DNA of 64,000 nucleotides from Comamonadaceae bacterium 2FH (GTDB lineage: Bacteria; Pseudomonadota; Gammaproteobacteria; Burkholderiales; Burkholderiaceae_C): assembly GCA_005503335.1 (NCBI GenBank), contig SCMQ01000016.1, forward strand, positions 36,741-100,740, in the 5' to 3' direction. The notes under the pieces are model-generated. The model had not been told where the DNA came from. It made no database searches and was given only the letters and a program-made list of their open reading frames with translations. The translations under genes and the position numbers were made by a program. Shown in pieces: positions 47,441 to 57,248 of the stretch (position 1 is the first letter of the stretch; each line of letters starts with the position of its first letter).

Positions 47441-48460
47441 TCACTCGTAGCCGAACGACCTGACCCGCGCCTCATCGTCCGCCCAGCCCGAGCGCACCTT
47501 GACCCAGAGCTCGAGGAACACCTTACAGTCCATGAGCTTCTCGAGCTCCTGGCGCGCCTCGGTGCCTATGCGCTTGAGGCGCTCGCCCTTCTCGCCGATC
47601 ACCATGGCCTTGTGGCCGTCGCGCTCGACCACGATGGTGGCGGCGATGCGCACCAGGCGGCTCTTGTTGCGGCCCATTTCCTCGTCGAACTTGTCCACCA
47701 CCACCGTGGAGGTGTAGGGCAGCTCGTCGCCGGTGAAGCGGAACAGTTTCTCGCGCACGATCTCGCTGGCCAGGAACTTTTCGCTGCGGTCGGTCAGCTC
47801 GTCCTCGCCGTACCACCAGGCCTGCTCGGGCAGGTATTTCTCGCAGATGCCCAGCAGGCGCTCGATGTCCTTGGGGTTCTTGGCCGACATGGGCACGAAC
47901 TCGGCGAAGGGATGGCGCTCCTGCATGGACTTGAGCCAGGGCGCGATCTCGGCGCGGCGGTGCACGGTGTCGAGCTTGTTGGCGATCAGCAGCGCGGGCA
48001 CGCCGGGCTTGAGCAGCGACAGCACCTTGGCGTCGGCCAGCGTGAAGCTGCCGGCCTCGACCACGAACAGCACCAGGTCCACGTCGCCCACCGCGCCCAG
48101 CACGGTCTTGTTGAGCGACTTGTTGAGCGCCGTGTGGTGACGGGTCTGGAAGCCCGGGGTGTCGACGAACACGAACTGCGTCGCGCCCTGCGTGCGGATG
48201 CCGGTGATGCGGTGGCGCGTGGTCTGGGCCTTGCGCGAGGTGATGCTGATCTTCTGGCCCACCAGCGCGTTGAGCAGGGTGGACTTGCCCACGTTGGGTT
48301 TGCCGACGATGGCGACCAGGCCGCAGCGCTGGCCGGGCACGGCCGCCTGCCCTGTACGGGTCGCCGTCTGGTTCAGCATGGCGGTGATGTCCGCCGGGTC
48401 CTGGGCCGGCGCCGGGGCGGGGGCAGGCTGGTCTGCGGGGTCTTGGGTGGCGTCCATCAT
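47441..48460 (-). CDS. era: GTPase Era
   Basis: 339 residues, an essential GTPase for 16S rRNA maturation and 30S assembly. An N-terminal Pro/Ala-rich extension of ~40 residues precedes G1 ([18 protein letters not shown]), the Era loop [19 protein letters not shown]3 (VDTPGF) and G4 (IANKLD). The C-terminal KH domain (~240-330) has [20 protein letters not shown]. The ATG at 48460 overlaps the rnc stop by 4 bp. The two proteins act on the same rRNA precursors, and rnc-era coupling is widely conserved. Confidence 0.97.
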   Translation of the reverse strand: MMDATQDPADQPAPAPAPAQDPADITAMLNQTATRTGQAAVPGQRCGLVAIVGKPNVGKSTLLNALVGQKISITSRKAQTTRHRITGIRTQGATQFVFVDTPGFQTRHHTALNKSLNKTVLGAVGDVDLVLFVVEAGSFTLADAKVLSLLKPGVPALLIANKLDTVHRRAEIAPWLKSMQERHPFAEFVPMSAKNPKDIERLLGICEKYLPEQAWWYGEDELTDRSEKFLASEIVREKLFRFTGDELPYTSTVVVDKFDEEMGRNKSRLVRIAATIVVERDGHKAMVIGEKGERLKRIGTEARQELEKLMDCKVFLELWVKVRSGWADDEARVRSFGYE

Positions 48461-49146
48461 GGGGTTTTGGCTTTCAGGGTCTGCAGCATGGCCGCGGCGG
48501 CGGCCTGTTCGCCGGCGCGGCGCGAGCCGCCCAGCCCGCGCTGGGACAGGCCCAGCTCGGCGATCTCGCAGACCACGTCGAAGGTCTGCTGGTGGGCCGC
48601 GCCCAGCGTGCTGACCACGCGGTACTGCGGCAGTTGCATCTTGCGCCCCTGCAGCCATTCCTGCAACTCGGTCTTGGCGTCCTTGGCGGCGGCCTGCATG
48701 CGCGGATTGATCTCCACGGCCTGGAACAGCCGGCGCACCAGGGCCTCGGCCACGGCGCAGCCGGCGTCCAGGTAGACCGCGCCTATCACCGCCTCCAGCG
48801 CGTCGGCCAGGATGGAGGGGCGCCGGGCGCCGCCCGAGCGCATCTCGCCCTCGCCCAGGCGCAGCACCTCGGACAGGCCCAGGCCCAGCGCCAGCCGGTG
48901 CAGGGTGTCCTGCTTGACCAGGTTGGCGCGCACGCGCGAGAGGTCGCCCTCGGGCAGTTCGCTCAGGCGCTCGTAGAGCAGATGGGCGACCGCCAGGTTC
49001 AGCACCGAGTCGCCTAGGAATTCGAGGCGCTCGTTGTGGTCCGCCGAGAAGCTTCGATGGGTGAGCGCGCGCAGCAGCAGCCGCGGGTCGGAGAAGGGAT
49101 GCTGCAGACGCTTTTGCAGCGCGGACAGTGCGGGGTCCACGCTCAC
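48457..49146 (-). CDS. rnc: Ribonuclease III
   Basis: 229 residues. It cleaves double-stranded RNA, including the rRNA precursor. The catalytic motif is [16 protein letters not shown] with Glu42 and Asp46, and the second acidic site is in [15 protein letters not shown] (~112-126). A C-terminal double-stranded RNA-binding domain (~155-225) contains [23 protein letters not shown]. It overlaps era downstream and the DUF4845 gene upstream, each by ATGA. Confidence 0.97.
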   Translation of the reverse strand: MSVDPALSALQKRLQHPFSDPRLLLRALTHRSFSADHNERLEFLGDSVLNLAVAHLLYERLSELPEGDLSRVRANLVKQDTLHRLALGLGLSEVLRLGEGEMRSGGARRPSILADALEAVIGAVYLDAGCAVAEALVRRLFQAVEINPRMQAAAKDAKTELQEWLQGRKMQLPQYRVVSTLGAAHQQTFDVVCEIAELGLSQRGLGGSRRAGEQAAAAAMLQTLKAKTP

Positions 49147-49496
49147 TTGGAGCGGCCGCTGTACTTGAGCAGCAGGTAGGCCGGGCCGCCGATGTGGATT
49201 TCCTTCTGGTAGGCGAAGCCCACCACCACCTTGTCGCCTTCCTTGCTCACTTCCAGGTCCTTGCCGGTGACGGAGCTGATGTCGTCGATCTGGGCCGCCT
49301 TGTCGAAGATGCCGCGCACCTCGGCCACGGTGCTGCCGCCGCTGGCCTTCTTGGCGGCCTTCTGGATCGCCCAGTACTCCACCACGGTAGGCACGGCCTG
49401 GGCCAGCATGGCGCCGGCGAACACCAGCAGGCCGCCGACCACCAGCAGGCCGATGAACGAAATGCCGCGCTGACCCGATTTCAAATGCTGCTTCAT
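49143..49496 (-). CDS. DUF4845 membrane-anchored protein
   Basis: 117 residues: a basic start ([10 protein letters not shown]), a single membrane helix at ~12-34 ([20 protein letters not shown]), and a small periplasmic domain (~35-117) with a [22 protein letters not shown] strand pattern. DUF4845 proteins are regularly encoded between lepB and rnc in beta- and gammaproteobacteria, as here (29 nt after lepB, ATGA overlap with rnc). The function is unknown; the N-terminus resembles pilin-like or secretion-linked anchors. Confidence 0.85.
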   Translation of the reverse strand: MKQHLKSGQRGISFIGLLVVGGLLVFAGAMLAQAVPTVVEYWAIQKAAKKASGGSTVAEVRGIFDKAAQIDDISSVTGKDLEVSKEGDKVVVGFAYQKEIHIGGPAYLLLKYSGRSK

Positions 49497-49525
49497 ACGC
49501 TGTTTTCCTGCCCTTGAGACGCCCC

Positions 49526-50491
49526 TCAGTTGAAGGAGCCGATGCGCCCGAGGTGGCCGAAGTTCATCCAGATGAAGAAGGCCCTGCCGACGATGTTCTT
49601 GTCGGGCACGAAGCCCCAGTAGCGCGAGTCCAGCGAATTATCGCGGTTGTCGCCCATCATGAAATAGTGGCCCTCGGGCACCTTGCAGACCACGCCTTCC
49701 ACACTGTAGCGGCAGTTCTTGCGGTTCGGAAAATCATCGGCGCCGGGGATGAAGGCCGGCCGATCGTCGTCGGTGATCGTGCGGTGCTGGTGGTTGCCCA
49801 GCGACTCCTCGAATTGCTTGAAGTAGCGCATGGCCGATTCGTCGAAGAACTCGGGCATGGCGCTGGTGGCGACCGGCTGGCCGTTGATGGTCAGCCGCTT
49901 GTTGAGGTAGGCCACCTCGTCGCCCGGCACGCCCACCACGCGCTTGATGTAGTCCAGGCTGGGCTTGGGCGGGTAGCGGAACACCATCACGTCGCCGCGC
50001 TGGGGCGGCTTGCCTTCGGTGAGCTTGGTGTTGATCACCGGCAGGCGCAGGCCATAGGTGAACTTGTTGACCAGGATCAGGTCGCCGATGAGCAGCGTGG
50101 GCACCATGGAGCCCGAGGGGATCTTGAACGGCTCGAACAGGAAGCTGCGCAGCAGGAATACCACGGCGATGACCGGGAACAGGCCAGCCGTCCAATCCAG
50201 CCACCAGGGCTGCATGATCAGGCGCTGCCGGGCCTCGGCCACGTCGCCGTCGACCTGGGTGATGCCCATCTTGCCGAGTTCGGCGCGGCGCTGCACCGCC
50301 TGAGCTTCGAGGGCCTCGGCGGCCCGGCGCCGGCGCGGCAGGAAGTGCAAGCGCTCGGCCAGCCAGTACAGGCCGCTGACCAAGGTCGCGAGAAACAGCA
50401 GCAGTGCGAAATTGCCTTCGAGCAGGCCGAAGTACCAGGCGCCGGCGTAGCCGACGAAGGCGGCGAGGATGATGGAAGTGAGGACGGCCAT
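49526..50491 (-). CDS. lepB: Signal peptidase I
   Basis: 321 residues. It cleaves signal peptides of exported proteins at the outer face of the inner membrane. Two hydrophobic segments (~3-22 and ~28-46) and a third near 103-116 anchor it. The Ser/Lys dyad is Ser128 ([17 protein letters not shown]) and Lys183 ([14 protein letters not shown]). The C-terminal [21 protein letters not shown] is the box E signature. The ATG overlaps the lepA stop by one base (TGATG), the conserved lepA-lepB arrangement. Confidence 0.97.
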   Translation of the reverse strand: MAVLTSIILAAFVGYAGAWYFGLLEGNFALLLFLATLVSGLYWLAERLHFLPRRRRAAEALEAQAVQRRAELGKMGITQVDGDVAEARQRLIMQPWWLDWTAGLFPVIAVVFLLRSFLFEPFKIPSGSMVPTLLIGDLILVNKFTYGLRLPVINTKLTEGKPPQRGDVMVFRYPPKPSLDYIKRVVGVPGDEVAYLNKRLTINGQPVATSAMPEFFDESAMRYFKQFEESLGNHQHRTITDDDRPAFIPGADDFPNRKNCRYSVEGVVCKVPEGHYFMMGDNRDNSLDSRYWGFVPDKNIVGRAFFIWMNFGHLGRIGSFN

Positions 50492-52299
50492 CAATCCTCC
50501 ACCTGCAGGATGGCGAGGAAGGCTTCCTGAGGCACCTCGACCGAACCGATCTGCTTCATGCGTTTCTTGCCCGCCTTTTGTTTTTCGAGAAGTTTGCGCT
50601 TGCGCGTGATGTCGCCGCCGTAGCATTTTGCCAGCACGTTCTTGCGCAGCGCCTTGATGGTTTCGCGCGCGATGATGTTGGCGCCGATGGCGGCCTGGAT
50701 CGCCACGTCGTACATCTGGCGGCTGATGATCTCGCGCATCTTGGCCACCACCGCGCGGCCCCGGTACTGCGACTGCGAACGGTGCACGATGATGGACAAG
50801 GCGTCGACCTTCTCGCCGTTGAGCAGGATGTCGACCTTGACCACGTCGGAGGCGCGCCACTCCTTGAACTCGTAGTCCATGGAGGCGTAACCACGGCTGA
50901 CCGACTTGAGCTTGTCGAAGAAGTCCAGCACGATCTCGCCCAGCGGCATCTCGTAGGTCAGCATCACCTGGCGGCCGTGGTAGGCCATGTTCATCTGCAC
51001 GCCGCGCTTCTGGTTGGCCAGCGTCATCACCGGCCCCACGTATTCCTGCGGCATGTACAGGTGCACCGTGACGATGGGCTCGCGGACCTCCTGGAGGCGG
51101 CCCTGGTCGGGCATCTTGGACGGGTTCTCCACCATGACGACCTCGCCGTCGCCCTTGACCACCTGGTAGACCACGCTGGGCGCGGTGGTGATCAGGTCTT
51201 GGTCGAACTCGCGCTCCAGGCGCTCCTGCACGATCTCCATGTGCAGCAGGCCCAGGAAGCCGCAGCGGAAGCCGAAGCCCAGCGCCTGCGAGACCTCGGG
51301 CTCGTAGTGCAGCGAGGCGTCGTTGAGCTTGAGCTTCTCCAGGCTATCGCGCAGCGAGTCGTACTCGCTGGCCTCGGTCGGGTACAGGCCGGCGAACACC
51401 TGGGGCTGGATCTCCTTGAAGCCGGGCAGCGGCTCGCTGGCCGGGCCGGCGTTGTTCGGCAGCTTCTTCTCCAGCGTGATGGTGTCGCCGACCTTGGCGG
51501 CCTGCAGTTCCTTGATGCCGGCGATGATGTAGCCCACCTCGCCCGCCTCCAGCGAGTCGCGCGGCTGGTTGGCCGGCGTGAACACGCCCAGGCTGCCGGC
51601 CTCGTAGCTCGCGCCGCTGGCCATCATCTTGATGCGCTCGCCCTTGCCCAGGCGACCGTCGACCACGCGCACCAGCATCACCACGCCCACGTAGCTGTCG
51701 AACCAGCTGTCGATGATCATGGCGCGCAGCGGGCCTTGCGGCTTGCCCTTGGGCGCCGGCACCTTGGCGACGATGGCCTCGAGGATCTCGTCTATGCCCA
51801 GGCCGGTCTTGGCCGAGCAGGGAATCGCGTCTCCCGCGTCTATGCCGATCACGTCCTCGATCTCGGCCTTGGCGTTGTCGGGGTCGGCCTGCGGCAGGTC
51901 CATCTTGTTGAGCACGGGCAGCACCTCGACACCGAGGTCCAGCGCGGTGTAGCAGTTGGCCACGGTCTGCGCTTCCACGCCCTGCGAAGCATCGACCACG
52001 AGCAGCGCGCCCTCGCAGGCCGACAGCGAACGCGAGACCTCGTATGAAAAGTCCACGTGCCCCGGCGTGTCGATCAGATTGAGGTTGTAGACCTGGCCAT
52101 CGCGCGCCTTGTACTGCAACGCAGCGGTCTGTGCCTTGATGGTTATCCCACGCTCTTTCTCGATGTCCATCGAGTCAAGCACCTGGGCCTCCATCTCGCG
52201 CTCTTCCAGCCCTCCGCAGCGCTGGATCAAGCGGTCAGCCAGCGTCGACTTGCCGTGGTCAATGTGGGCAATGATCGAAAAGTTTCTGATGTGATTCAT
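50491..52299 (-). CDS. lepA: Elongation factor 4 (LepA)
   Basis: 602-residue ribosomal GTPase that back-translocates or aids ribosome assembly. [20 protein letters not shown] (G1), [10 protein letters not shown] (switch I), DTPGHVDF and NKMDLP are intact. The C-terminal LepA-specific domain contains [20 protein letters not shown]. The ATG at 52299 is chosen over a TTG one codon earlier. An intrinsic terminator oriented with lepA lies only 42 bp upstream of its start, so its promoter either overlaps that hairpin or transcription reads through it. Confidence 0.97.
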   Translation of the reverse strand: MNHIRNFSIIAHIDHGKSTLADRLIQRCGGLEEREMEAQVLDSMDIEKERGITIKAQTAALQYKARDGQVYNLNLIDTPGHVDFSYEVSRSLSACEGALLVVDASQGVEAQTVANCYTALDLGVEVLPVLNKMDLPQADPDNAKAEIEDVIGIDAGDAIPCSAKTGLGIDEILEAIVAKVPAPKGKPQGPLRAMIIDSWFDSYVGVVMLVRVVDGRLGKGERIKMMASGASYEAGSLGVFTPANQPRDSLEAGEVGYIIAGIKELQAAKVGDTITLEKKLPNNAGPASEPLPGFKEIQPQVFAGLYPTEASEYDSLRDSLEKLKLNDASLHYEPEVSQALGFGFRCGFLGLLHMEIVQERLEREFDQDLITTAPSVVYQVVKGDGEVVMVENPSKMPDQGRLQEVREPIVTVHLYMPQEYVGPVMTLANQKRGVQMNMAYHGRQVMLTYEMPLGEIVLDFFDKLKSVSRGYASMDYEFKEWRASDVVKVDILLNGEKVDALSIIVHRSQSQYRGRAVVAKMREIISRQMYDVAIQAAIGANIIARETIKALRKNVLAKCYGGDITRKRKLLEKQKAGKKRMKQIGSVEVPQEAFLAILQVED

Positions 52300-52340
52300 C
52301 AACGAGGCGCTTCAAGTGATTGAATTAAAAGGACGCATGA

Positions 52341-52375
52341 CAAGAAAAAAGGGCGCGTCGAGTGATGACGCGCCC
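52341..52375 (-). terminator. Intrinsic terminator just upstream of lepA
   Basis: A perfect 9-bp stem GGGCGCGTC/GACGCGCCC (52351-52359 with 52367-52375) and 7-nt loop. On the minus strand six Ts follow (52345-52350). It would stop minus-strand transcription arriving from the 52.4-52.75 kb region before lepA, or act as a leader attenuator of lepA-lepB. Confidence 0.85.
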
Positions 52376-52756
52376 TAAACCAACAATCAATGGCAACTGC
52401 GATAGTTGGGACTTCATTGTAGGCAAAAAGCCCCGAACGTACAGCCCAAGAACCGGCACCAGGGAGTCGTTGCAGCGCTGCAACAGGAATTTTATACACA
52501 ACTTATCAACAAGACTGGGCGCAACGATTCTGGACAACTTGTGGGCGATCTGTGGATGGTCGGTGGACTGTCACAACTCATCCCGCATCGTGGACTCGGG
52601 CAATTTCAATATGCCATTAATCGCCTTCAGACAGCCTCGATTCTATCCAATCTTGTTATTAGCCCCGAAATTAAGTTAGTGATCACAAACAAATACCCGA
52701 CTCCGCAGGGTCCGAAAAAAAATTCCGGACGGCGCCACGGCTCGGCCCGGGCGTCG
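52376..52756. other. AT-richer non-coding stretch bracketed by two intrinsic terminators
   Basis: About 380 bp with no convincing gene between the degQ terminator and the terminator ahead of lepA. The base composition is clearly less GC-rich than the neighbours. It contains a perfect 16-bp palindrome GTTGCAGCGCTGCAAC (52469-52484), a DnaA-box match TTATACACA (52492-52500) and a one-mismatch copy TTATCAACA (52503-52511). Because a minus-strand terminator closes it, it may encode a small RNA or hold the lepA promoter and leader. Confidence 0.45.
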
Positions 52757-52792
52757 CAAAAAAGCCCCAAACCCGAGTCCGGGATGGGGCTT
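52757..52792 (-). terminator. Intrinsic terminator of the rpoE-rseA-rseB-degQ unit
   Basis: The stem AAGCCCCA/TGGGGCTT (52762-52769 with 52785-52792) is topped by an inner CCCG/CGGG pair, and six Ts follow on the minus strand (52758-52763). It lies 32 bp past the degQ stop. Confidence 0.88.
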
Positions 52793-52824
52793 CTTGACTT
52801 CCCGGCAGGTGCCGGCAACGGCCC

Positions 52825-54318
52825 TCAGCGCGACGGCCGGATCAGCACATACTGGGCCCATTCGTCGCGGCGGAACAGCACGTTCACGGGCTTGCTCTTG
52901 TCGGCCCGCCCCACGACCGCCTCGAATTCGCGCACGCTGGCCACCTCGGTGTTGGCGATCGCCAGGATCACGTCGCCCTCGCGCAGGCCGGCACGGGCCG
53001 CGGCGTCGGTCGCCGCATCGACCCGCACGCCGCCCTTGAGCTTGAGCTCCTTCTTCTGCGCCTCGCTGAGCTCGCTCACCGCCAGCCCCAGCCACTGCCC
53101 GGCCGGCGAGGCCGCCTTGGGCTTCTCCTCGCGGTCGGCGGCCTTGCGCGCGGGCTTGTCGGGCTCCAGCTCGCCGATGGTGATCGCGACCTGGCGGGTC
53201 GCGCCGCGGCGGAACACGCTCAGCGTGCTGCGCGTGCCGGGCCGGGTGGCGCCCACCAGGCGCGGCAGGTCCGAAGCCTTGTCTATGGTCTTGCCGTCGA
53301 AGCGAAGGATGATGTCGCCCGCCTCCAGACCGGCCTTGTCGGCCGGCGAGCCGCTTTCGACGCTGCGCACCAGCGCGCCCCGGACAAGCCCCAAACCGAT
53401 CGACTCGGCCACGTCCTTGGTCACCTGGTCGATCTGCACGCCGATGCGCCCGCGCGTGACGCGCCCCTGGGCGCGCAGCTGGTCGCTCACGCGCATGGCC
53501 TCGTCGATAGGGATCGCGAACGAAATGCCCATGAAGCCGCCCGAGCGCGAATAGATCTGGCTGTTGATGCCGACCACCTCGCCGCGCAGGTTGATCAGCG
53601 GCCCGCCCGAGTTGCCGGGGTTGATCGCCACGTCGGTCTGGATGAAGGGCAGGTAGTCCCCGGTATCGCGCTGCTTGGCGCTCACGATGCCGGCGGTCAC
53701 GCTGTTCTCCAGGCCGAATGGCGAGCCGATCGCCATCACCCACTCGCCCACCTTGAGGCGGCCCACGTCGCCCACCTTGACGGCGGGCAGGCCCGTGGCC
53801 TCGATCTTGACCACGGCCACGTCGGTGCGCTTGTCGGTGCCGATGATGCGGGCCTTGAACTCGCGCTTGTCGGTCAGCGTAACCAGCACCTCGTCGGCGC
53901 CGTCGACCACATGGGCGTTGGTCATGACGTAGCCGTCGGCCGTGAGCACGAAGCCCGAGCCCAGACCGCGCTGCTGTGGCTCGTCCTCCTGCGGCCGGTT
54001 GGGACGCGGCCCCTGGCGCGGCACATTGGGCAGCGGCACGCCGAAGAAGCGGCGGAAGAACTCCTGCATCTCCTCGTCCATGCCATTGGCCGCCGGGCCG
54101 CCCTGGCGCACCCGCTCCAGCGTGCGGATGTTCACCACCGAGGGGCCGACCTGCTCCACCAGGTCGGTGAAATCGGGCAGGGCACGCGCCGCCGCAGATG
54201 GTGGCGCGGGCTGGGCCGACACCGGCGTCGTGTTCAGCAACACCGAGAGGCTGCCGGCGCCCAGCGCCGCCGCCAGAGCCAGCGCACGCCAATTCTTCCA
54301 ATCGACTCGCAACATCAT
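52825..54318 (-). CDS. degQ: Periplasmic serine protease DegQ/HtrA type
   Basis: 497 residues. The ATG at 54318 has AAAGGA six bases upstream. A signal peptide of ~35 residues (cleavage near PVSAQ) precedes the trypsin-like domain. Its triad is His136 (TNAHVV), Asp166 (TDVAVVKI) and Ser237 (GNSGGPL). An inserted Gly/Pro/Gln-rich loop lies at ~92-118. Two PDZ domains follow (~270-370 and ~400-490). It degrades or refolds misfolded envelope proteins. It is the last gene of the rpoE-rseA-rseB unit and is therefore a probable sigma-E effector; DegP, DegQ and MucD cannot be told apart with certainty by eye. Confidence 0.93.
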   Translation of the reverse strand: MMLRVDWKNWRALALAAALGAGSLSVLLNTTPVSAQPAPPSAAARALPDFTDLVEQVGPSVVNIRTLERVRQGGPAANGMDEEMQEFFRRFFGVPLPNVPRQGPRPNRPQEDEPQQRGLGSGFVLTADGYVMTNAHVVDGADEVLVTLTDKREFKARIIGTDKRTDVAVVKIEATGLPAVKVGDVGRLKVGEWVMAIGSPFGLENSVTAGIVSAKQRDTGDYLPFIQTDVAINPGNSGGPLINLRGEVVGINSQIYSRSGGFMGISFAIPIDEAMRVSDQLRAQGRVTRGRIGVQIDQVTKDVAESIGLGLVRGALVRSVESGSPADKAGLEAGDIILRFDGKTIDKASDLPRLVGATRPGTRSTLSVFRRGATRQVAITIGELEPDKPARKAADREEKPKAASPAGQWLGLAVSELSEAQKKELKLKGGVRVDAATDAAARAGLREGDVILAIANTEVASVREFEAVVGRADKSKPVNVLFRRDEWAQYVLIRPSR

Positions 54319-54376
54319 CGTCCTTTCATCCAGACATGAAGACACAACCGGGCTTGCGGCTGTCGAAGATGGGGAT

Positions 54377-55423
54377 TCATTTCCTGCGCTCAAGGCCTTG
54401 CGCGAAGGCCTTGAGCGTGGCCGCCGGCACCTCGCCGACGGCGGTGAGCCACCAGTCGCCGCCCTTGTCGCTCATGCGGCGCGTGAGCGTGTGCGTGGCG
54501 CCCATGGCCAGCGCCGCCTCCTGGCCGTGGCGCTGGCGGTCGTAGGGCTCGACGAACAGGGACACCGAGGCCAGGCCGTCGGAGAACACCCATTGCAGCA
54601 CCGACTCGGTCACGCCGGCCGTCGCGCGCCGCCAGCAGCTCATGGACTTGAAGCCCGGCACCGGCGCCTTGAGCGCCCAGCCCTCGGCCGCGGGCGTGGT
54701 CCTGACCTGCTCGGCCTTCTCGACGCGGTAGCCCTCGGTGTTGCCCATCATCTGGGCCAGCTTGTCCATGCGCACCGGCGCCTCGAACTGCAGCTCGGAG
54801 AAGGCCGCCTGCTCGAGCACGCGGCCTTCGGTGTCCAGGGTCTGCAGCTTCACCACCAGGCCGGTCTTCTTCTCGCTCCAGATGCGGTAGCCAAAGCGCA
54901 GGGGGTCCTTGGGCTGCAGCAGCACGATGTCGGTGTCGAAGCCGGCCACGCGGTCGCTGCCCTGCTGGCGCACACCGTAGAACTCGGCGATCGCCGGGTC
55001 GACCGAATCGAGCAGGTTGGGGAACAGCGCCGACGATTCCTGCTTCTCGATGCGCGCCACCTTGGCCTCGGGCAGGAAGGTGACGACCTGGTCGTTGCGG
55101 CGTATCGTGGTGCGCGGCGGGCCGCTCAGCGCCTCCACGCGCTCCATCTGCTGCTCGCCGTCGCAAACATGCCAGATGCGCGCACTGGACATGGCGCCCG
55201 AGGCCGAGGACACGACAAAGGTGCCCGTGTAGCTGCGCCGGCGCGAGGCGTCGTGCAGGCGCACCAGCCAGTCGGCCACGCTGCGCTCGGCCGCCCGGGC
55301 GGTCACAGCGCCCGAAGGCGATGGCGCCTGGGCCGAAGCCGGCGCACCCGCGAGCGCCGTCCAGGCGAACAGCGCCAGGGCCGGCAGGGCGCCCAGGGCG
55401 CGGCGATCAAACCAGGGATTCAA
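54377..55423 (-). CDS. rseB: Sigma-E regulatory protein RseB/MucB
   Basis: 348 residues, a periplasmic protein that binds RseA and shields it from DegS cleavage. The start is a TTG at 55423 that overlaps the rseA stop (TTGA). The signal peptide ends near ASAQA. The lipid-binding MucB/RseB_N domain (~48-220) has VADWLVRLHDASRRRSYTGTFVV and RIWHVCDGEQQMERVEALSG. The C-terminal domain (~235-335) has FKSMSCWRR and the VSLFVEPY motif. It completes the anti-sigma module with rseA. Confidence 0.92.
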   Translation of the reverse strand: MNPWFDRRALGALPALALFAWTALAGAPASAQAPSPSGAVTARAAERSVADWLVRLHDASRRRSYTGTFVVSSASGAMSSARIWHVCDGEQQMERVEALSGPPRTTIRRNDQVVTFLPEAKVARIEKQESSALFPNLLDSVDPAIAEFYGVRQQGSDRVAGFDTDIVLLQPKDPLRFGYRIWSEKKTGLVVKLQTLDTEGRVLEQAAFSELQFEAPVRMDKLAQMMGNTEGYRVEKAEQVRTTPAAEGWALKAPVPGFKSMSCWRRATAGVTESVLQWVFSDGLASVSLFVEPYDRQRHGQEAALAMGATHTLTRRMSDKGGDWWLTAVGEVPAATLKAFAQGLERRK

Positions 55424-56067
55424 CGCTCCGCCCCTTCGAAAGTGGCGTTGCGCAGGAAGCCCGAGGAATTCTGCAAGGCCGAGGCCCCGCCGAGCTGGCG
55501 ATGGGCGGCCAGCAGCTCGTCCAGGCGGGGATCGCGGATCATGCGCGCAGGCTGGGCGCCGGGCAGGGCCACCAGGGTCGCCCCAGGCGCCGGCACGAGC
55601 TGCGCCAGCTGGCCGCCCTGCGGCCCCTGGCCCAGGCCGCCGAGCAGGCTCCAGCTCAGCGTGCCCAGGGCCGCCAGTGAGGCGACACCCGCCGCCAGCT
55701 TCCAGCGCAGCAGCGAGGCATTGGCCGCCGGCCGGCCGGCGCGCCAGGAGCGCTGTTCATCCGCGGCTTCGGCAGAGTGGGCGAACAGCGGCCCTGGTTG
55801 CGGCCCGTGCGGGGCGGTGGGACGCGGCAGCGCCTCGGCCTGCAGGCGCTGGCTGAGGCGGCTCGCGAAGCCACGGTCGTGGCCGCAGGCGGCCAGCTCG
55901 CTGGAGCGCAGCACGTCACCCACCAGGTGGTAGAGGTGCCAGCTCTCGCGCGCGTCGGCATCCAGCGTCGCCGCCTCGACGGCATCCGCAAACTCACCGC
56001 CGTTCAACTGCCCGTCGGCCAGGGCCGACATCTGCTCACGCCGCATCAGGACTTCATTCATGTTCAT
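55420..56067 (-). CDS. rseA: Anti-sigma-E factor RseA/MucA
   Basis: 215 residues. The ATG at 56067 has AAGGTG at good spacing; a GTG three codons upstream is possible. The N-terminal cytoplasmic domain that clamps sigma-E reads REQMSALADGQLNGGEFADAVEAATLDADARESWHLYHLVGDVLRS (~9-54). A single membrane helix at ~125-145 (AAGVASLAALGTLSWSLL) leads to a periplasmic C-terminus that RseB should bind. It lies 27 nt after rpoE. Confidence 0.9.
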   Translation of the reverse strand: MNMNEVLMRREQMSALADGQLNGGEFADAVEAATLDADARESWHLYHLVGDVLRSSELAACGHDRGFASRLSQRLQAEALPRPTAPHGPQPGPLFAHSAEAADEQRSWRAGRPAANASLLRWKLAAGVASLAALGTLSWSLLGGLGQGPQGGQLAQLVPAPGATLVALPGAQPARMIRDPRLDELLAAHRQLGGASALQNSSGFLRNATFEGAER

Positions 56068-56094
56068 CTGGCTCACCTTGCTCGCCGAAACCGC

Positions 56095-56751
56095 CTACCA
56101 GCGCTTGCCCGACTGATGGTTCAGCAGGGGCTTGACCCTGGCCGAAATCGCCTCGCGGGCGCGAAAGATGCGCGAGCGCACCGTACCTATGGGGCAGTTC
56201 ATGGCCTCCGCAATCTCTTCGTAGCTCAAACCTTCGATCTCGCGCAATGTCACGGCCTGCCGCAAATCCTCGGGCAGGGCCTCCATGGCCGAACTCACCG
56301 CGGCGGCGATTTCCCGGGCGGCCAGTTCGGATTCAGGGGTTTCTGCGGTGGTTAGTTCGTTCTCATGGCGGGAAGTTTCATCGTCGTCGTCGGCCGCCAG
56401 CAGCGCGCTCTCGGTCAGCACCGGGTTGCGCTTGAGATCGACCAGGGCCTTCTTGGCCGTGTTGACGGCGATGCGGTACAGCCAGGTGTAGAACTGGGCC
56501 TCGCCGCGGAACTGGTGCAGGGCCCGGTAGGCGCGGATGAAGGTCTCCTGGGCAATGTCCTCGACCAGGTCGACGTCGCGCACCATGCGGCCGATCAGAC
56601 GCTCGATGCGGCGCTGGTACTTGATCACCAGCAGCTCGAAGGCGCGCTGGTCGCCCGCCACCGTGCGCTCGACCAGGCGCAGGTCGCTGTCCGTGGCGTT
56701 GGCGTCGGGGCCGGGTGGCTCTGGGGGCGGGGAGGAAGGCGGCAAGGTCAT
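56095..56751 (-). CDS. rpoE: Envelope-stress sigma factor RpoE (AlgU)
   Basis: 218 residues, an ECF sigma factor. Region 2 (~30-100) has DQRAFELLVIKYQRRIERLIGRMVRD and AQETFIRAYRALHQFRGEAQFYTWLYRIAVNTA. Region 4 (~155-210) has MEALPEDLRQAVTLREIEGLSYEEIAEAMNCPIGTVRSRIFRARE. A Pro-rich N-terminal extension of ~20 residues is present. The ATG at 56751 overlaps the stop of the membrane protein gene upstream. The gene follows fabF closely, so a fatty-acid operon promoter may contribute to its expression. Confidence 0.96.
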   Translation of the reverse strand: MTLPPSSPPPEPPGPDANATDSDLRLVERTVAGDQRAFELLVIKYQRRIERLIGRMVRDVDLVEDIAQETFIRAYRALHQFRGEAQFYTWLYRIAVNTAKKALVDLKRNPVLTESALLAADDDDETSRHENELTTAETPESELAAREIAAAVSSAMEALPEDLRQAVTLREIEGLSYEEIAEAMNCPIGTVRSRIFRAREAISARVKPLLNHQSGKRW

Positions 56752-57236
56752 GGGGGCACGGCGCCGGCATCGGGGCCGGTCCGTGGATCGGTCATGGCGC
56801 GCGAATATACCGCACAGCGCAGCGCGTGCCAGCGCGCCGGATCGGCCTTGGCCTCGGCCCAGAGCCAAAGCTGCGCGGGCCTGCCGTCCTCCGGGCGGCC
56901 GTGCAGGCACAGCAGCAGGTGGCGCTGCAGGTCCAGTTGCACGCTCAGGCGACCGGCGAGCTCAGGCGCAGCCATATCCGGCGCGCCGGCGCGCAGCCGC
57001 CAGGAATGGCCGTCCCAGCACAGGGCCAGTGCTGCCAGCGAACGCCAGAATCGCCAGGCCAGGCCAGCGGCCAGCAGCAGGGCAGCCAGCACCAGGGCCA
57101 GCCGCCAGCCCTGGCCGCCCGGCGCGCGCCACCAGAGCCCGGCCACGCCCGCGCCCGCCAGCCAGAGCGAGAGCAGCAGCAGGGCCAGAAAGCGCGAACG
57201 CCCCACCGGGTAGGTCACCGATGGGGCGCTGTGCAT
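56748..57236 (-). CDS. Two-helix membrane protein between fabF and rpoE, unknown function
   Basis: 162 residues: a polar start (MHSAPSVTYPVGRSR), two adjacent membrane helices (~16-36 and ~44-64) and a cytoplasmic domain with CWDGHSWRLRAG and LLLCLHGRPEDGRPAQLWLWAE. The helical hairpin followed by a small beta-rich domain with Trp is reminiscent of the YgfX/CptA-like membrane family, but the match is weak. It overlaps rpoE (ATGA) and follows fabF by 12 nt, so it is translated together with the sigma factor and could influence its output. Confidence 0.7.
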   Translation of the reverse strand: MHSAPSVTYPVGRSRFLALLLLSLWLAGAGVAGLWWRAPGGQGWRLALVLAALLLAAGLAWRFWRSLAALALCWDGHSWRLRAGAPDMAAPELAGRLSVQLDLQRHLLLCLHGRPEDGRPAQLWLWAEAKADPARWHALRCAVYSRAMTDPRTGPDAGAVPP

Positions 57237-57248
57237 GGGCAGGGACGC

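Noticed and set aside
47084..47475. 131-codon minus-strand frame across the recO-era gap
   Set aside because: It runs through nested inverted repeats, overlaps the era end, lacks a Shine-Dalgarno and has low-complexity Arg/Ala/Ser composition.
52492..52511. DnaA-box-like pair that might mark a replication origin
   Set aside because: Only one perfect and one imperfect box, no dnaA/dnaN/gidA neighbours and no long AT-rich unwinding region; kept only as part of the non-coding stretch finding.
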